Assembly: GCF_018278905.1 (NCBI RefSeq)
Contig: NZ_CP046600.1
Location: 186,001 to 250,000, forward strand
DNA: 64,000 nucleotides
Reading direction: 5' to 3'
Source: Mycobacterium spongiae
GTDB taxonomy: Bacteria > Actinomycetota > Actinomycetes > Mycobacteriales > Mycobacteriaceae
Positions within the stretch are counted from its first letter, which is position 1. Each line of letters begins with the position of its first letter. Under the pieces are notes generated by a model. The model saw nothing but the letters and a program-made list of their open reading frames with translations, did not search any database and was not told the DNA's origin. Below, piece after piece: positions 28,422 to 36,973 of the stretch. Both the position numbers and the translations under genes were made by a program.

Positions 28422-28450
28422 GGTGAGAGAGTACTCACTCACCATGCTGG
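28415..28450. promoter_or_regulatory. 36-bp near-perfect palindrome at the TetR start
   Basis: Arms CCAGCATGGTGAG and CTCACCATGCTGG flank the centre GAGTACTC, with one mismatched pair in 18. Each arm contains a CATG and on the minus strand both candidate start codons fall in it. A TetR binding here would block its own promoter or start region. The inner GTGAG...CTCAC core is the usual TetR-operator size. Confidence 0.75.
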
Positions 28451-28480
28451 GTGGCAACTCTCCAGGGGCGTGCGTTGCTG

Positions 28481-29836
28481 TCAGTCGGTGCCGCGGTCCC
28501 GTAGCGTCGCGGCCGCTCTGCGTGCGTCTTGCGCCAGTGTCGCGATGTCAGCGGTGCGTAGCTCGCCGTCGGCGACGACGGTCTTCCCGCCGACGAGGAG
28601 TAGCCGCAACGGCGCCGGCGGACCGTACACCAGCGCCCAGACCGGGTCTTCGACATCGGAGTGGCCGAGCCCGTCCAGTTGCCAGAGCGCTATATCAGCC
28701 AGCTTGCCCGCCTCGAGTGATCCCAGTTCGGGGTCGCGGCCCAGGCACCGGGCGCCGCCGATCGTGGCCATCCGCAACGCCTCGCGCGCGCTGAGCGCCC
28801 CGGGGCCCCTCCGGAACCGGGCTGCCAGCGTGGCTTCCCGCAGTTCGTAGGACATCGAACCGTGCTCAGTGCAGCCGCCATCGACACCCAGGCCCACCGG
28901 GACGTCCGCGGCCAGCAGCTCGGGAATCCGTGCGATGCCGGAGCCCAGGCGGCCGTTGGAGGTCGGGCAGTGCGCGACCCCAGTACCGGTGGCGGCGAAT
29001 TTGGCGACATCACCCTCGGACAGGTGGACACAATGCGCCATCCAGACATCGCTACCCAGCCAGCCCAGCGACTCCACGTAGTCCACCGGGCGTAGGCCGA
29101 ACTGCGCGGTGCAGAACTCCTCCTCGTCTGCCGTCTCCGCGAGGTGAGTGTGGAGGCGCACGCCGAGGTCGCGGGCCAGCAAGGCCGATTGTCGCATCAG
29201 CTCAGCGGTGACCGAAAACGGCGAACACGGCGCCAACGCGACCCGAACCATCGAGTCGAAAGCGGCGTCATGGTGCGTGCTGACGGCGTCCTGGCACGCT
29301 GCCAGGATCGTGTCGAGGTCTTCGACGGTGTGATCCGGTGGCAGCCCGCCGCTGGACACGCCGAGATCCATTGAACCGCGAGTGGGATGGAAGCGGACGC
29401 CAATGCGTTGCGCTGCGTGGACTTCTGCGCCCAGCACGTCACCACCATCGTGCGGAAACACGTAGTGGTGATCCATGGTGGTCGTGCAGCCGGTCAGCGC
29501 CAGCCTGGCGAGTGCGGCGCTGGCGGCGGCGAATTCCAGGTCGGCGTCCAGCCGGCCCCACACCGGATACAACGTGGTCAACCAACTGAACAGCACGTCG
29601 TCCTGGGCATAGCCGCGGGTGATCCATTGGTAGAGATGGTCGTGGGTGTTGACAAACCCGGGAGTGGCCAGGCAATCACGGCCGTCGACGATGGTCGCGT
29701 CGGGCACTTCGGGCGCAGATCCCTCGCCGACCGCGACAATCACACCCTCGTCGACAATGATGTGTCCGCAGGAGTATTCGGTATGCGCTGCGTCAACTGC
29801 TGCGATAGCGGTGTTGTCGATGACCAGTTTGGGCAC
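28481..29836 (-). CDS. Amidohydrolase of the 8-oxoguanine/guanine deaminase type
   Basis: The 451-residue protein is a TIM-barrel metal hydrolase: HxH at 65-67 (FVNTHDHLYQW), a metal-binding TTTMDHHYVFPH, the HLAETADEEEF motif with its substrate-contact glutamate, the AHCVHLSE histidine and LGVDGGCTEHGSM with the aspartate. The NTHDHLYQWITRGYAQDD sequence is typical of enzymes annotated as 8-oxoguanine deaminase, which turn 8-oxoguanine into uric acid. Other members of this group deaminate triazines or guanine. ATG at 29836. It stands alone between the TetR gene (divergent end) and an alcohol dehydrogenase relic. Purine salvage or oxidative-damage clean-up is the likely role. Confidence 0.78.
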   Translation of the reverse strand: MPKLVIDNTAIAAVDAAHTEYSCGHIIVDEGVIVAVGEGSAPEVPDATIVDGRDCLATPGFVNTHDHLYQWITRGYAQDDVLFSWLTTLYPVWGRLDADLEFAAASAALARLALTGCTTTMDHHYVFPHDGGDVLGAEVHAAQRIGVRFHPTRGSMDLGVSSGGLPPDHTVEDLDTILAACQDAVSTHHDAAFDSMVRVALAPCSPFSVTAELMRQSALLARDLGVRLHTHLAETADEEEFCTAQFGLRPVDYVESLGWLGSDVWMAHCVHLSEGDVAKFAATGTGVAHCPTSNGRLGSGIARIPELLAADVPVGLGVDGGCTEHGSMSYELREATLAARFRRGPGALSAREALRMATIGGARCLGRDPELGSLEAGKLADIALWQLDGLGHSDVEDPVWALVYGPPAPLRLLLVGGKTVVADGELRTADIATLAQDARRAAATLRDRGTD

Positions 29837-29895
29837 GGTTCATCTTGGCATTTTTTCGGCGCAAGTCGGTGATGCTGGATTCCCCGCGACCTGCT

Positions 29896-30090
29896 CTTGG
29901 CGCCGCCTATCACGATCGCGACATCGATCAAGTGGCAGGCAATTTGGGGCCGGATGTGGTCATCGACGCCACCGGGTGGCTTGCAAACATGTTTGCGGGG
30001 CGAGTGCCCTTGGGGAACGCAGCGCGCGCGTTCGACGCAAACCGAGGCACCAACCAGAACGATGTGAAGGTGGTCATCGACGTGGACGGG
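29896..30090 (+). pseudogene. Zinc-type alcohol/threonine dehydrogenase relic
   Basis: The frame reads LGAAYHDRDIDQVAGNLGPD then VVIDATG, resembling the Rossmann part of medium-chain dehydrogenases, and continues without the ~100 residues normally expected into NMFAGRVPLGNAARAFDANRG and ends NDVKVVIDVDG, the usual C-terminus of such enzymes. There is no start or N-terminal zinc domain. This fits a gene reduced by an internal deletion. The open frame continues past the natural end, which supports decay. The surrounding 29837-30299 gap has no other gene. Confidence 0.5.
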
Positions 30091-30299
30091 CAGCGCCGAT
30101 CGCGTCGGCTCCTGTCGACTGGATGCGAGTGTCGGCAATCTGCGGACGGCAACGCTTCGGACCCGTGGCCGAGATTGGCTGGCGAAAGTTCTGGCGGCTG
30201 GATCTGGCGAAGCGGAGAATTTCCCCTAGCGGACATCCCCGATGCCCCGCCGCTGCCAATAGCCGGTTGCAACACGGCTCGGAATGTTAGGAAGCGTGG

Positions 30300-33257
30300 A
30301 TGGAGACACATTCGCCCAGCAAGCGACCGATGCTATCCACGCGGTCTCGATTGCTGCTGATCGCAGGCGCGGGCTTCTTTCTGCTACTGCTGGTCGTACC
30401 GCGGTTTGTGGACATCTACGTTGATTGGTTGTGGTTCGGCGCTGTCGGTTTCCGCAGTGTCTGGGTCACGGTGCTGCTGACCCGGCTTGCGATGTTCCTG
30501 ATCGTGGCGCTTGTTGTGGGCGGGGCCGTGTTCGCCGCCGTGCTGGTCGGCTACCGCTCGCGTCCGTTTTTCATTCCGTCCGAGCCGCAGCAGGACCCGA
30601 TCGCGCCGGTCCGCACCGAGGTGATGCGCCGACCGCGCCTGTTCGGGTGGGGCATCCCGGCAGCTCTCGGTGTCCTGTGCGGGGTGATCGCTCAGTTCGA
30701 CTGGATGCGAGTCCAGCTGTTTCTGCATGGCAGTGATTTCGGCGTCGTTGATCCCGAATTCGGCCACGATATCGGGTTTTTCGTCTTCGACCTGCCGTTC
30801 TACCGTTCGGTGTTGAACTGGCTGTTCGTGGCGGTGGTCCTCGCGTTCTTGGCAAGCCTGCTGACGCACTACGTGTTCGGCGGCATTCGCACAAAGGAGG
30901 GCAAGGGCATCCTCACCCAAGCTGCCCGGGTTCAACTCGCGGTCCTCGCCGGCACGCTCGTGATGCTCAAAGCGGTTGCCTACTGGTTCGACCGGTACCA
31001 ACTGTTATCGGGTGGCCGTAAAGAGCCGACTTTCACCGGCGCCGGCTACACCGATATCCACGCCGAGCTGCCGGCCAAGCTGGTGCTGCTTGCGATCGCA
31101 GTGTTGTGTGCGCTGTCCTTCTTCGCGGCAATTTTCCTGCGCGACTTGCGGATTCCCGCGATGGCTACGGCACTGCTGGTGCTGTCGGCGATGCTGGTCG
31201 GCGGTTTGTGGCCGCTGCTCATGGAGCAGTTCTCCGTGCGTCCGAACGCTGCCGATGTCGAACGCCCGTATATCCAACGCAACATCGAAGCGACCCGACA
31301 GGCCTATCGGCTCGATGGTGATTGGGTGGAGTACCAGGACTATCCCGGAATCGGGACCAAGCGTCCCCGTGACGTGCCGGCGGACGTCACCACGATTGCC
31401 AATGTGCGGCTGCTGGACCCGCATATCCTTTCGCGAACCTTCACCCAGCAACAGCAGCTCAAGAACTTCTATAGCTTCGCCGACGTATTGGATATCGATC
31501 GCTACCGCATCGACGGTGAGCTGCAGGACTATATCGTCGGAGTCCGGGAGCTTTCGCCATCCAGCCTCACTGGAAATCAGACCGACTGGATCAACAAACA
31601 CACCGTGTACACCCATGGAAATGGCTTTGTCGCGGCCCCGGCCAATCGGGTGAACGAGGCCGCCCGCGATGCCGAGAACATCTCCGACAGCGACAGCGGA
31701 TATCCGATCTACACCGTCAGCGACATTGCGTCGCTGGGCTCTGATCGACAGGTCATCCCGGTCGAGCAACCCCGGGTCTACTTCGGTGAGGTGATCGCCC
31801 AGTCCGATCCCGACTATGCGATCGTCGGCGGTGCTCCCGGTTCCGCTCCCCGCGAGTATGACACCGACACGTCCAAGTACACCTACACCGGCGCGGGTGG
31901 CGTGTCGATCGGAAACTGGTTCACCCGATCGGTATACGCGGCCAAGTTCGCCGAGCACAAGTTCCTGTTCTCCCGGGAGATCGGCTCGCAGTCGAAGGTG
32001 CTCGCCCACCGTGACCCCAAGGACCGCGTGCAGCGCGTGGCGCCCTGGCTGACCCCCGACGACGACCCCTATCCCGTTGTGGTCAACGGGAGGATCGTCT
32101 GGATCGTCGATGCCTACACCACGCTCGACACCTATCCTTACGCTCAACGCACCTCACTCGAGGGACCGGTGACCAGCCCCACCGGCGTGGTGCGGGAAGG
32201 CAAGCAGGTGTCGTACGTGCGGAACTCCGTCAAGGCCACCGTCGACGCGTACGACGGAACCGTGACGCTGTATGAGTTCGATCGAGAAGATCCGGTGCTC
32301 AGGGCGTGGATGCGCGCCTTCCCCGGCACCGTCAAGCCCGAGGACGACATTCCGGACGAGTTGCGCGCCCACTTCCGGTATCCGGAGGACCTCTTCGAGG
32401 TGCAACGTGGCCTGCTCGCGAAATATCATGTCGATGAGCCCCGAGAGTTCTTTACCACCAACGCTTTCTGGTCGGTACCGAGCGACCCCACCAATGACAA
32501 CAGCTCCGCTCAACCGCCGTTCTACGTCCTCGTTGGCGATCAGGAGACCACCAGGCCGTCGTTCCGACTTGCGTCGGCAATGGTTGGCTACAACCGCGAA
32601 TTCCTCTCGGCGTACATCTCTGCGCACTCGGATCCGGAGAACTACGGCAAGCTGACTGTGCTGCAGTTGCCCACCGATACTTTGACCCAGGGCCCGCAAC
32701 AGATCCAGAACTCGATGATCTCCGACACCCGGGTTGCCTCGGAGCGGACCTTGCTCGAACGCTCCAACCGGATCCACTACGGCAACCTCTTGTCGCTGCC
32801 GATCGCCGATGGCGGTGTGCTCTATGTGGAACCGCTCTATACCGAGCGGATTTCGACGAACCCGAACAGTTCCACCTTCCCGCAACTTTCTCGGGTGCTC
32901 GTCAGCGTGCGCGAACCCCGCACTGAAGGTGGGGTCCGGGTCGGCTATGCACCGACCTTGGCGGAAGCCCTCGATCAGGTATTCGGACCCGGAACTGGTC
33001 GGGTCGCCACTGCTCCTGGTGGCGATGCCGCCGCCGCGCCACCACCGGAGGCCGGTGGGCAATCGCCGACGACTCCGGGGCCGCCGGTGGCGCTACCACC
33101 GGGCACGGTACCCGCCGAACCTCCGGCAGCCGGACCGCAGCGGCCCGGCATCCCGGCCGGGACGGTCGCCGAATTGCGGGAAAAGCTCGCCGAACTACGT
33201 GCGGTGCTCGACCAGCTGGAGCGGGCCGTCGACGCGGCCGAAAAGCCTGCTGGTTAG
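30300..33257 (+). CDS. UPF0182 membrane protein, Rv0064 type
   Basis: The 985-residue protein has seven or so transmembrane segments in the first ~290 residues (LLLIAGAGFFLLLLVVPRFV onward), then a large extracytoplasmic domain with the family hallmarks RPNAADVERPYIQRNIEATR, ILSRTFTQQQQLKNFY and GGAPGSAPREYDTDTSKYTYTGAGG, and a Pro/Ala-rich C-terminal tail ending in a coiled coil (AELREKLAELRAVLDQLERAV). It closely matches M. tuberculosis Rv0064 (979 residues) along its whole length. Function unknown; the family is conserved across actinobacteria. ATG at 30300. It ends overlapping the convergent PadR gene by four bases. Confidence 0.93.
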   Translation: METHSPSKRPMLSTRSRLLLIAGAGFFLLLLVVPRFVDIYVDWLWFGAVGFRSVWVTVLLTRLAMFLIVALVVGGAVFAAVLVGYRSRPFFIPSEPQQDPIAPVRTEVMRRPRLFGWGIPAALGVLCGVIAQFDWMRVQLFLHGSDFGVVDPEFGHDIGFFVFDLPFYRSVLNWLFVAVVLAFLASLLTHYVFGGIRTKEGKGILTQAARVQLAVLAGTLVMLKAVAYWFDRYQLLSGGRKEPTFTGAGYTDIHAELPAKLVLLAIAVLCALSFFAAIFLRDLRIPAMATALLVLSAMLVGGLWPLLMEQFSVRPNAADVERPYIQRNIEATRQAYRLDGDWVEYQDYPGIGTKRPRDVPADVTTIANVRLLDPHILSRTFTQQQQLKNFYSFADVLDIDRYRIDGELQDYIVGVRELSPSSLTGNQTDWINKHTVYTHGNGFVAAPANRVNEAARDAENISDSDSGYPIYTVSDIASLGSDRQVIPVEQPRVYFGEVIAQSDPDYAIVGGAPGSAPREYDTDTSKYTYTGAGGVSIGNWFTRSVYAAKFAEHKFLFSREIGSQSKVLAHRDPKDRVQRVAPWLTPDDDPYPVVVNGRIVWIVDAYTTLDTYPYAQRTSLEGPVTSPTGVVREGKQVSYVRNSVKATVDAYDGTVTLYEFDREDPVLRAWMRAFPGTVKPEDDIPDELRAHFRYPEDLFEVQRGLLAKYHVDEPREFFTTNAFWSVPSDPTNDNSSAQPPFYVLVGDQETTRPSFRLASAMVGYNREFLSAYISAHSDPENYGKLTVLQLPTDTLTQGPQQIQNSMISDTRVASERTLLERSNRIHYGNLLSLPIADGGVLYVEPLYTERISTNPNSSTFPQLSRVLVSVREPRTEGGVRVGYAPTLAEALDQVFGPGTGRVATAPGGDAAAAPPPEAGGQSPTTPGPPVALPPGTVPAEPPAAGPQRPGIPAGTVAELREKLAELRAVLDQLERAVDAAEKPAG

Positions 33258-33814
33258 GTCGCTGGCAGGCGGCGTTCGATGATCGTGAGCACACGTTCGG
33301 CCCATCGGATGTTCTGTTCTTCGAACGCGATTCCGCGCAGCAACGTCAGGTAAGGACCCACCCGGTCGGTCTCGGCCAGGTAGTCCTCTTCGGTATCGCC
33401 GTCGAGCAGGTGAGTGCGTGCTTGCTCGTAGCGGTGCAGTTTTGCCTTGGCCCATTGCAGTCGCTCGACGATAAACTCTCGGACGGCCGGCATGTTACCT
33501 GCGTCAGCAGCCTGGACTTTGACCAGAAGCTCATCGCGGATCACCGGGGGCTTCGGCGGCTGGGACGTGAACTGGTGGATGGCTTCGTGGCCGGCCTCGG
33601 TCAGTGAGTACATGCGCTTGTTCGGTCGGCGCTCCTGATAGACGATGCGGGGCGCAATCAGGCCTTGACCGGCTAGCCGCTCGAGTTCGCGGTAGAGCTG
33701 CTGCGGGGTGGTCATCCAGAAGTTCGACAGCGAGGCATCAAACTCTTTGGCAAGGTCGTATCCGGACGACTCGCCCTCGAGGAGGGCGGCTAGCACTGCA
33801 TCACCGAGTGACAT
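33254..33814 (-). CDS. PadR-family regulator with C-terminal helical domain
   Basis: The 186-residue protein is a canonical long PadR (type with a C-terminal dimerisation domain): SLGDAVLAALLEGESSGYDLAKEF, then WMTTPQQLYRELERLAGQGLI, and a C-terminal helical half (ERLQWAKAKLHRYEQARTH). It is divergent from the SnoaL/F420-enzyme genes with a shared 115-bp control region, and so probably represses them in response to an aromatic or xenobiotic ligand. Its own promoter is unusually clear (TTAGAC-17 bp-TATAAT), with the -10 only seven bases before the ATG, giving an almost leaderless mRNA. Confidence 0.85.
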   Translation of the reverse strand: MSLGDAVLAALLEGESSGYDLAKEFDASLSNFWMTTPQQLYRELERLAGQGLIAPRIVYQERRPNKRMYSLTEAGHEAIHQFTSQPPKPPVIRDELLVKVQAADAGNMPAVREFIVERLQWAKAKLHRYEQARTHLLDGDTEEDYLAETDRVGPYLTLLRGIAFEEQNIRWAERVLTIIERRLPAT

Positions 33815-33821
33815 TGACCCT

Positions 33822-33850
33822 ATTATACAGCGAAGCTATTAATCGTCTAA
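33822..33850 (-). promoter_or_regulatory. Sigma-A-like promoter of the PadR gene
   Basis: On the minus strand TTAGAC (33845-33850) and a perfect TATAAT (33822-33827) are separated by 17 bases. The ATG follows at 33814, so the transcript start is expected close to or just before the start codon. An imperfect dyad ATGAA/TTCAT at 33851-33866 adjoins it and may be an operator. Confidence 0.65.
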
Positions 33851-33929
33851 AATGAATATTCGTTCATGCAGTCAGGACCGCTATCTCATTCGAATCTCGA
33901 TTAATCGCTCATTGGCATCTAGGAGCACG

Positions 33930-34340
33930 ATGCACCCCTTCCGCAAGGCAGTCGAGGAACGCGACGAGGCCGCCGTCCAGGCCATGCTGGCCGACGACGT
34001 CGTGTTCACCAGCCCGGTGTCGTACCAGCCGTACGTCGGCAAGCCGATCACCGCAGCGATATTGCGGGGTGTGTTGCGGGTCTTCGAAGACTTCCACTAC
34101 ATCCGTGAAATCGCTGACCCCAACGGCTGCGACCATGCGTTCGTGTTCGAGGCACGAGTATCCGGGGCAGCGGGCAAGAAGGTCACCGGTTGCGACTTCC
34201 TGCATTTCAACGCCGACGGTCTGATCGACGATTTCATGGTGATGGTCCGGCCACTGTCGGGTGCGACTGCGCTGGCCGAGGCGATGGGAGCCCAGTTTGA
34301 TCGCATCCGGCAGGAGGCTAGCGAACTGGCCTCGAACTAG
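33930..34340 (+). CDS. SnoaL-like/nuclear transport factor 2-fold protein
   Basis: The 136-residue protein has the NTF2-like cone fold: AVEERDEAAVQAMLADDVVFTSPVSYQPYVGKPI is the typical SnoaL-like opening, and the C-terminal strands include CDFLHFNADGLIDDFMVMVRP. Such proteins bind small hydrophobic molecules as isomerases, cyclases or carriers. ATG 33930 follows AGGAGC; the frame extends upstream to 33852 but without a site. It is followed 48 bp later by the F420-dependent enzyme on the same strand, and both are probably under the divergent PadR. Confidence 0.8.
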   Translation: MHPFRKAVEERDEAAVQAMLADDVVFTSPVSYQPYVGKPITAAILRGVLRVFEDFHYIREIADPNGCDHAFVFEARVSGAAGKKVTGCDFLHFNADGLIDDFMVMVRPLSGATALAEAMGAQFDRIRQEASELASN

Positions 34341-34388
34341 TCAGCGTGTTCGTCAACCAATAGAGGCCAACAACGAGGGGGTTCGACT

Positions 34389-35429
34389 ATGCGGATCGGC
34401 CTGTCCATCAACTACGCCGGTGGGTTCAAAGAAGTTGCGGCCGAAGTGGCCGACCTCGAGCGTGCCGGGCTGGATATTGTCTTTGTCCCCGAGGCGTATT
34501 CGTTTGACGCCGTAAGCGCACTCGGTTACCTGGCGGCCAGCACCCAGCGGGTTCAGCTGGCCTCGGGCATCCTGCAGCTCTACACCCGAACGCCGACGCT
34601 GACTGCGATGACCGCAGCCGGGCTCGATTACGTCTCCGACGGTCGGTTCACGCTGGGCTTGGGTGCCTCGGGCCCGCAGGTCATCGAGGGCTTCCACGGG
34701 GTGCCCTACGACGCCCCGATCGCGCGCACCCGCGAAATCATCGAGATCTGCCGGCAAGTGTGGCGGCGTGAGCGCGTGACGCATTCGGGCCAGCATTACA
34801 CGATCCCGTTGCCCGCCGATCAGGGCACCGGGCTTGGTAAGGCGCTCAAGCTCATCAATGAGCCTGTTCGCCAACGTATTCCGATACTCGTGGCCGCGCT
34901 GGGCCCGAAGAATGTCGAGCTGGCCGCCGAGGTCGCCGAGGGCTGGCAGCCGATCTTCTATCTGCCCGAGAAGGCACCCGACGTGTGGGGCAAGGCACTG
35001 GCTGCTGGCCGGGCCAAGCGGGATCCTGAGCTCGGGGACCTCGACGTGTACGCCGGTCCCACGCTCGCCATCGGCGAAAACGTCGAATCACTGCGGGAAT
35101 TGGTCAAACCGCACTTGGCGCTCTACATCGGTGGCATGGGCGCCAAGGGGAAGAACTTCTACCACTCGCTGGCTACCAACTACGGCTACGGCGCTCAAGC
35201 CGACCGGATCCAAGAGCTTTACCTGGCTGGCGACAAAGAGGGCGCCGCCGCGGTGGTGCCCGATGAACTGGTACGAGACATCAACTTGATCGGCACGCCC
35301 GGGTTCGTCAAGGAACGCTTGGCGGCGTTCCGGGAGGCGGGGGTGACGACCTTGAACGTGGCCCCCATCGCAGCCACATCCGCCGACAGGGTCAAGCTGA
35401 TCGAAACGCTTCGCGAACTGCTTGACTAA
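34389..35429 (+). CDS. F420-dependent LLM-class oxidoreductase
   Basis: The 346-residue protein is a luciferase-like TIM-barrel enzyme of the F420-using branch: MRIGLSINYAGGFKEVAAEV, ASGILQLYTRTPTLTAMTAAG, SDGRFTLGLGASGPQVIEGFHG, and the late VAALGPKNVELAAEVAEGWQP. The sequence style resembles Rv3520c-type proteins of M. tuberculosis. Expected chemistry is hydride transfer between F420 and a small substrate. ATG at 34389. It is downstream of the SnoaL-like gene and convergent with the Rieske gene that follows, so this PadR-controlled pair may feed the same pathway. Substrate unknown. Confidence 0.86.
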   Translation: MRIGLSINYAGGFKEVAAEVADLERAGLDIVFVPEAYSFDAVSALGYLAASTQRVQLASGILQLYTRTPTLTAMTAAGLDYVSDGRFTLGLGASGPQVIEGFHGVPYDAPIARTREIIEICRQVWRRERVTHSGQHYTIPLPADQGTGLGKALKLINEPVRQRIPILVAALGPKNVELAAEVAEGWQPIFYLPEKAPDVWGKALAAGRAKRDPELGDLDVYAGPTLAIGENVESLRELVKPHLALYIGGMGAKGKNFYHSLATNYGYGAQADRIQELYLAGDKEGAAAVVPDELVRDINLIGTPGFVKERLAAFREAGVTTLNVAPIAATSADRVKLIETLRELLD

Positions 35430-35472
35430 ATCATCGGCAGCTCAAAGTTATGCTGCAGCACGAAGATAGGCT

Positions 35473-36810
35473 CTAGAGCCAGACCTCGATTCGTCCGTCG
35501 CGCACCCGATGGGATACCGAGGTGAGGTTTAGCGATGTGATGAAGCTGTGCTCGTTGGCGATGTTGGGACCGATACAGCGTCCCTCGGAGTCGAAGTAGA
35601 ACCCGTGAAACGGGCAGCGCAGGCAGTCGCGGTCGATGACCCCGCCGAACCCGAGGTGCGCACCTTGATGCGGGCAGAACGCGTCATAGACCCTCACGGT
35701 GCCGCCGGCATCGCGGCGCGCGATGAGCTCGGCGTCGTCGATGGTGTAGCGGTGCACCTGTCCCGGCGCCACGTTGTCGAGAGTGTCCAGAGGCCGCCAT
35801 TGGCGTGCCTCAGCCGGCCTCTCGGGTGTGGCCGGGGCGTGGAAGCCTTTCGGATAGAAGGTCTTTCCCCACTCGATCACATCGCGAAGGTGCCTTTCCG
35901 ACGGCAGCAGAGCCGAAGCGCCCAGGTACTTCTTGTTTTTCCAGATGATCGCGTCGACGTCGAACTCGTTCTTGATGTAGTTCGCCATGATCCGCGCGAG
36001 CAGGTCACACAGTCGACGGCCTCTCGTGATCGCGCCGTAGACGCGCTCCACGGCTGCGGGGAAGGTCGCTGGGTCGATGGCCATCGTGACGTAGACGCGG
36101 GTTCGATTCGCACCCTCGGGTGTCAGGCTCACCAGAGCGTGCATCCGGGGTATTCGCGAGCCGGTGGCGCCGACAACCGCCAGACCTGGTCCGTGGTAGA
36201 CGTAATCCTGGGTGAGTTCCAGCTTGGGAAGCACCTTGGACAACCACCGGATGGAGCGCCGGGTCGAACATGAGCCATAGCGGAACCGGGTGTCCTGCTT
36301 GAGGGTGATGGTCTCCGCGGTGACCACGTGGTCGTAAATCTTCGAGTATTCCCAGAGGTGCACCGCGCGGAAGTGCAGGTTGTCCGAACCGTTCTCGACG
36401 AAGTCCATGACGTGGGTGTCCTCGAACAGCGTCGCGGTGCTGGTCACGTAGGCGGAGTCGTACGGTTCGGCGAACAGGGTGGGGAATGGGCGGTCGGGCT
36501 TCTGCAGATCGTCGCCGTACCAGACGAACAGGACACCAATCTCGACGACCGCCGTCATCGGGAGCTTGCCCTCAAAGAACACCGCGTACGGTGTTTCGCC
36601 GTCGGCACCGATCGGCTCGACGGTGACGAATGTGTCGAGGAAAGGGATCCGCGAGGGCCGTTTTTTCTCGTACTCGGCCACCGGGATCAGGGTGAACCAG
36701 GTGTTGAGCCGCTGGGGCCGGGGGTTGACCCGTTTGCACCCGGGTTTGGCGGCGGCTGAATTCGAATCGTGCGCGGTCGTGCGAGGGTCGTCGAAGACGG
36801 CTGGCTCCAT
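35473..36810 (-). CDS. Rieske-type oxygenase with Rieske domain at the C-terminus
   Basis: The 445-residue protein has a Rieske [2Fe-2S] site at its C-terminus: C379-P-H381 and C399-P-F-H402 (CPHQGAHLGFGG, CPFHGFYFD). The mononuclear iron site lies before it, at about 139-151 (ENGSDNLHFRAVH with N140, D143, H146, H151), followed by the usual catalytic-domain tail (DVDAIIWKNKKYLGASALLP). In KshA, DAF-36/Neverland and other Rieske oxygenases the Rieske domain is N-terminal. The ~100 residues before the iron site contain no Rieske ligands. ATG 36810 is chosen for the MEPAVFDDPR start; a longer frame from 36849 exists. It is convergent with the F420 enzyme. The substrate may be a sterol-like or ring compound; inference only. 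Confidence 0.85.
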   Translation of the reverse strand: MEPAVFDDPRTTAHDSNSAAAKPGCKRVNPRPQRLNTWFTLIPVAEYEKKRPSRIPFLDTFVTVEPIGADGETPYAVFFEGKLPMTAVVEIGVLFVWYGDDLQKPDRPFPTLFAEPYDSAYVTSTATLFEDTHVMDFVENGSDNLHFRAVHLWEYSKIYDHVVTAETITLKQDTRFRYGSCSTRRSIRWLSKVLPKLELTQDYVYHGPGLAVVGATGSRIPRMHALVSLTPEGANRTRVYVTMAIDPATFPAAVERVYGAITRGRRLCDLLARIMANYIKNEFDVDAIIWKNKKYLGASALLPSERHLRDVIEWGKTFYPKGFHAPATPERPAEARQWRPLDTLDNVAPGQVHRYTIDDAELIARRDAGGTVRVYDAFCPHQGAHLGFGGVIDRDCLRCPFHGFYFDSEGRCIGPNIANEHSFITSLNLTSVSHRVRDGRIEVWL

Positions 36811-36973
36811 GAGCAGCTCTCTTTCGAGTAATCGGCCCGGCCTCGTCACCGGGTTCGATGTCGTCAGCGTATGCCGCAGAATCTAAGCAAGCAATTGATT
36901 ATATTAGCGGACCGCGACATTGTGCCTCTGACAGCGTCGACATCGTTGCTCTGGCGATCGCCGCGGTCCAGCG

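Noticed and set aside
29646-30290. Plus-strand frame overlapping the deaminase start and the dehydrogenase relic
   Set aside because: It has no protein-like sequence and overlaps two better explained features.
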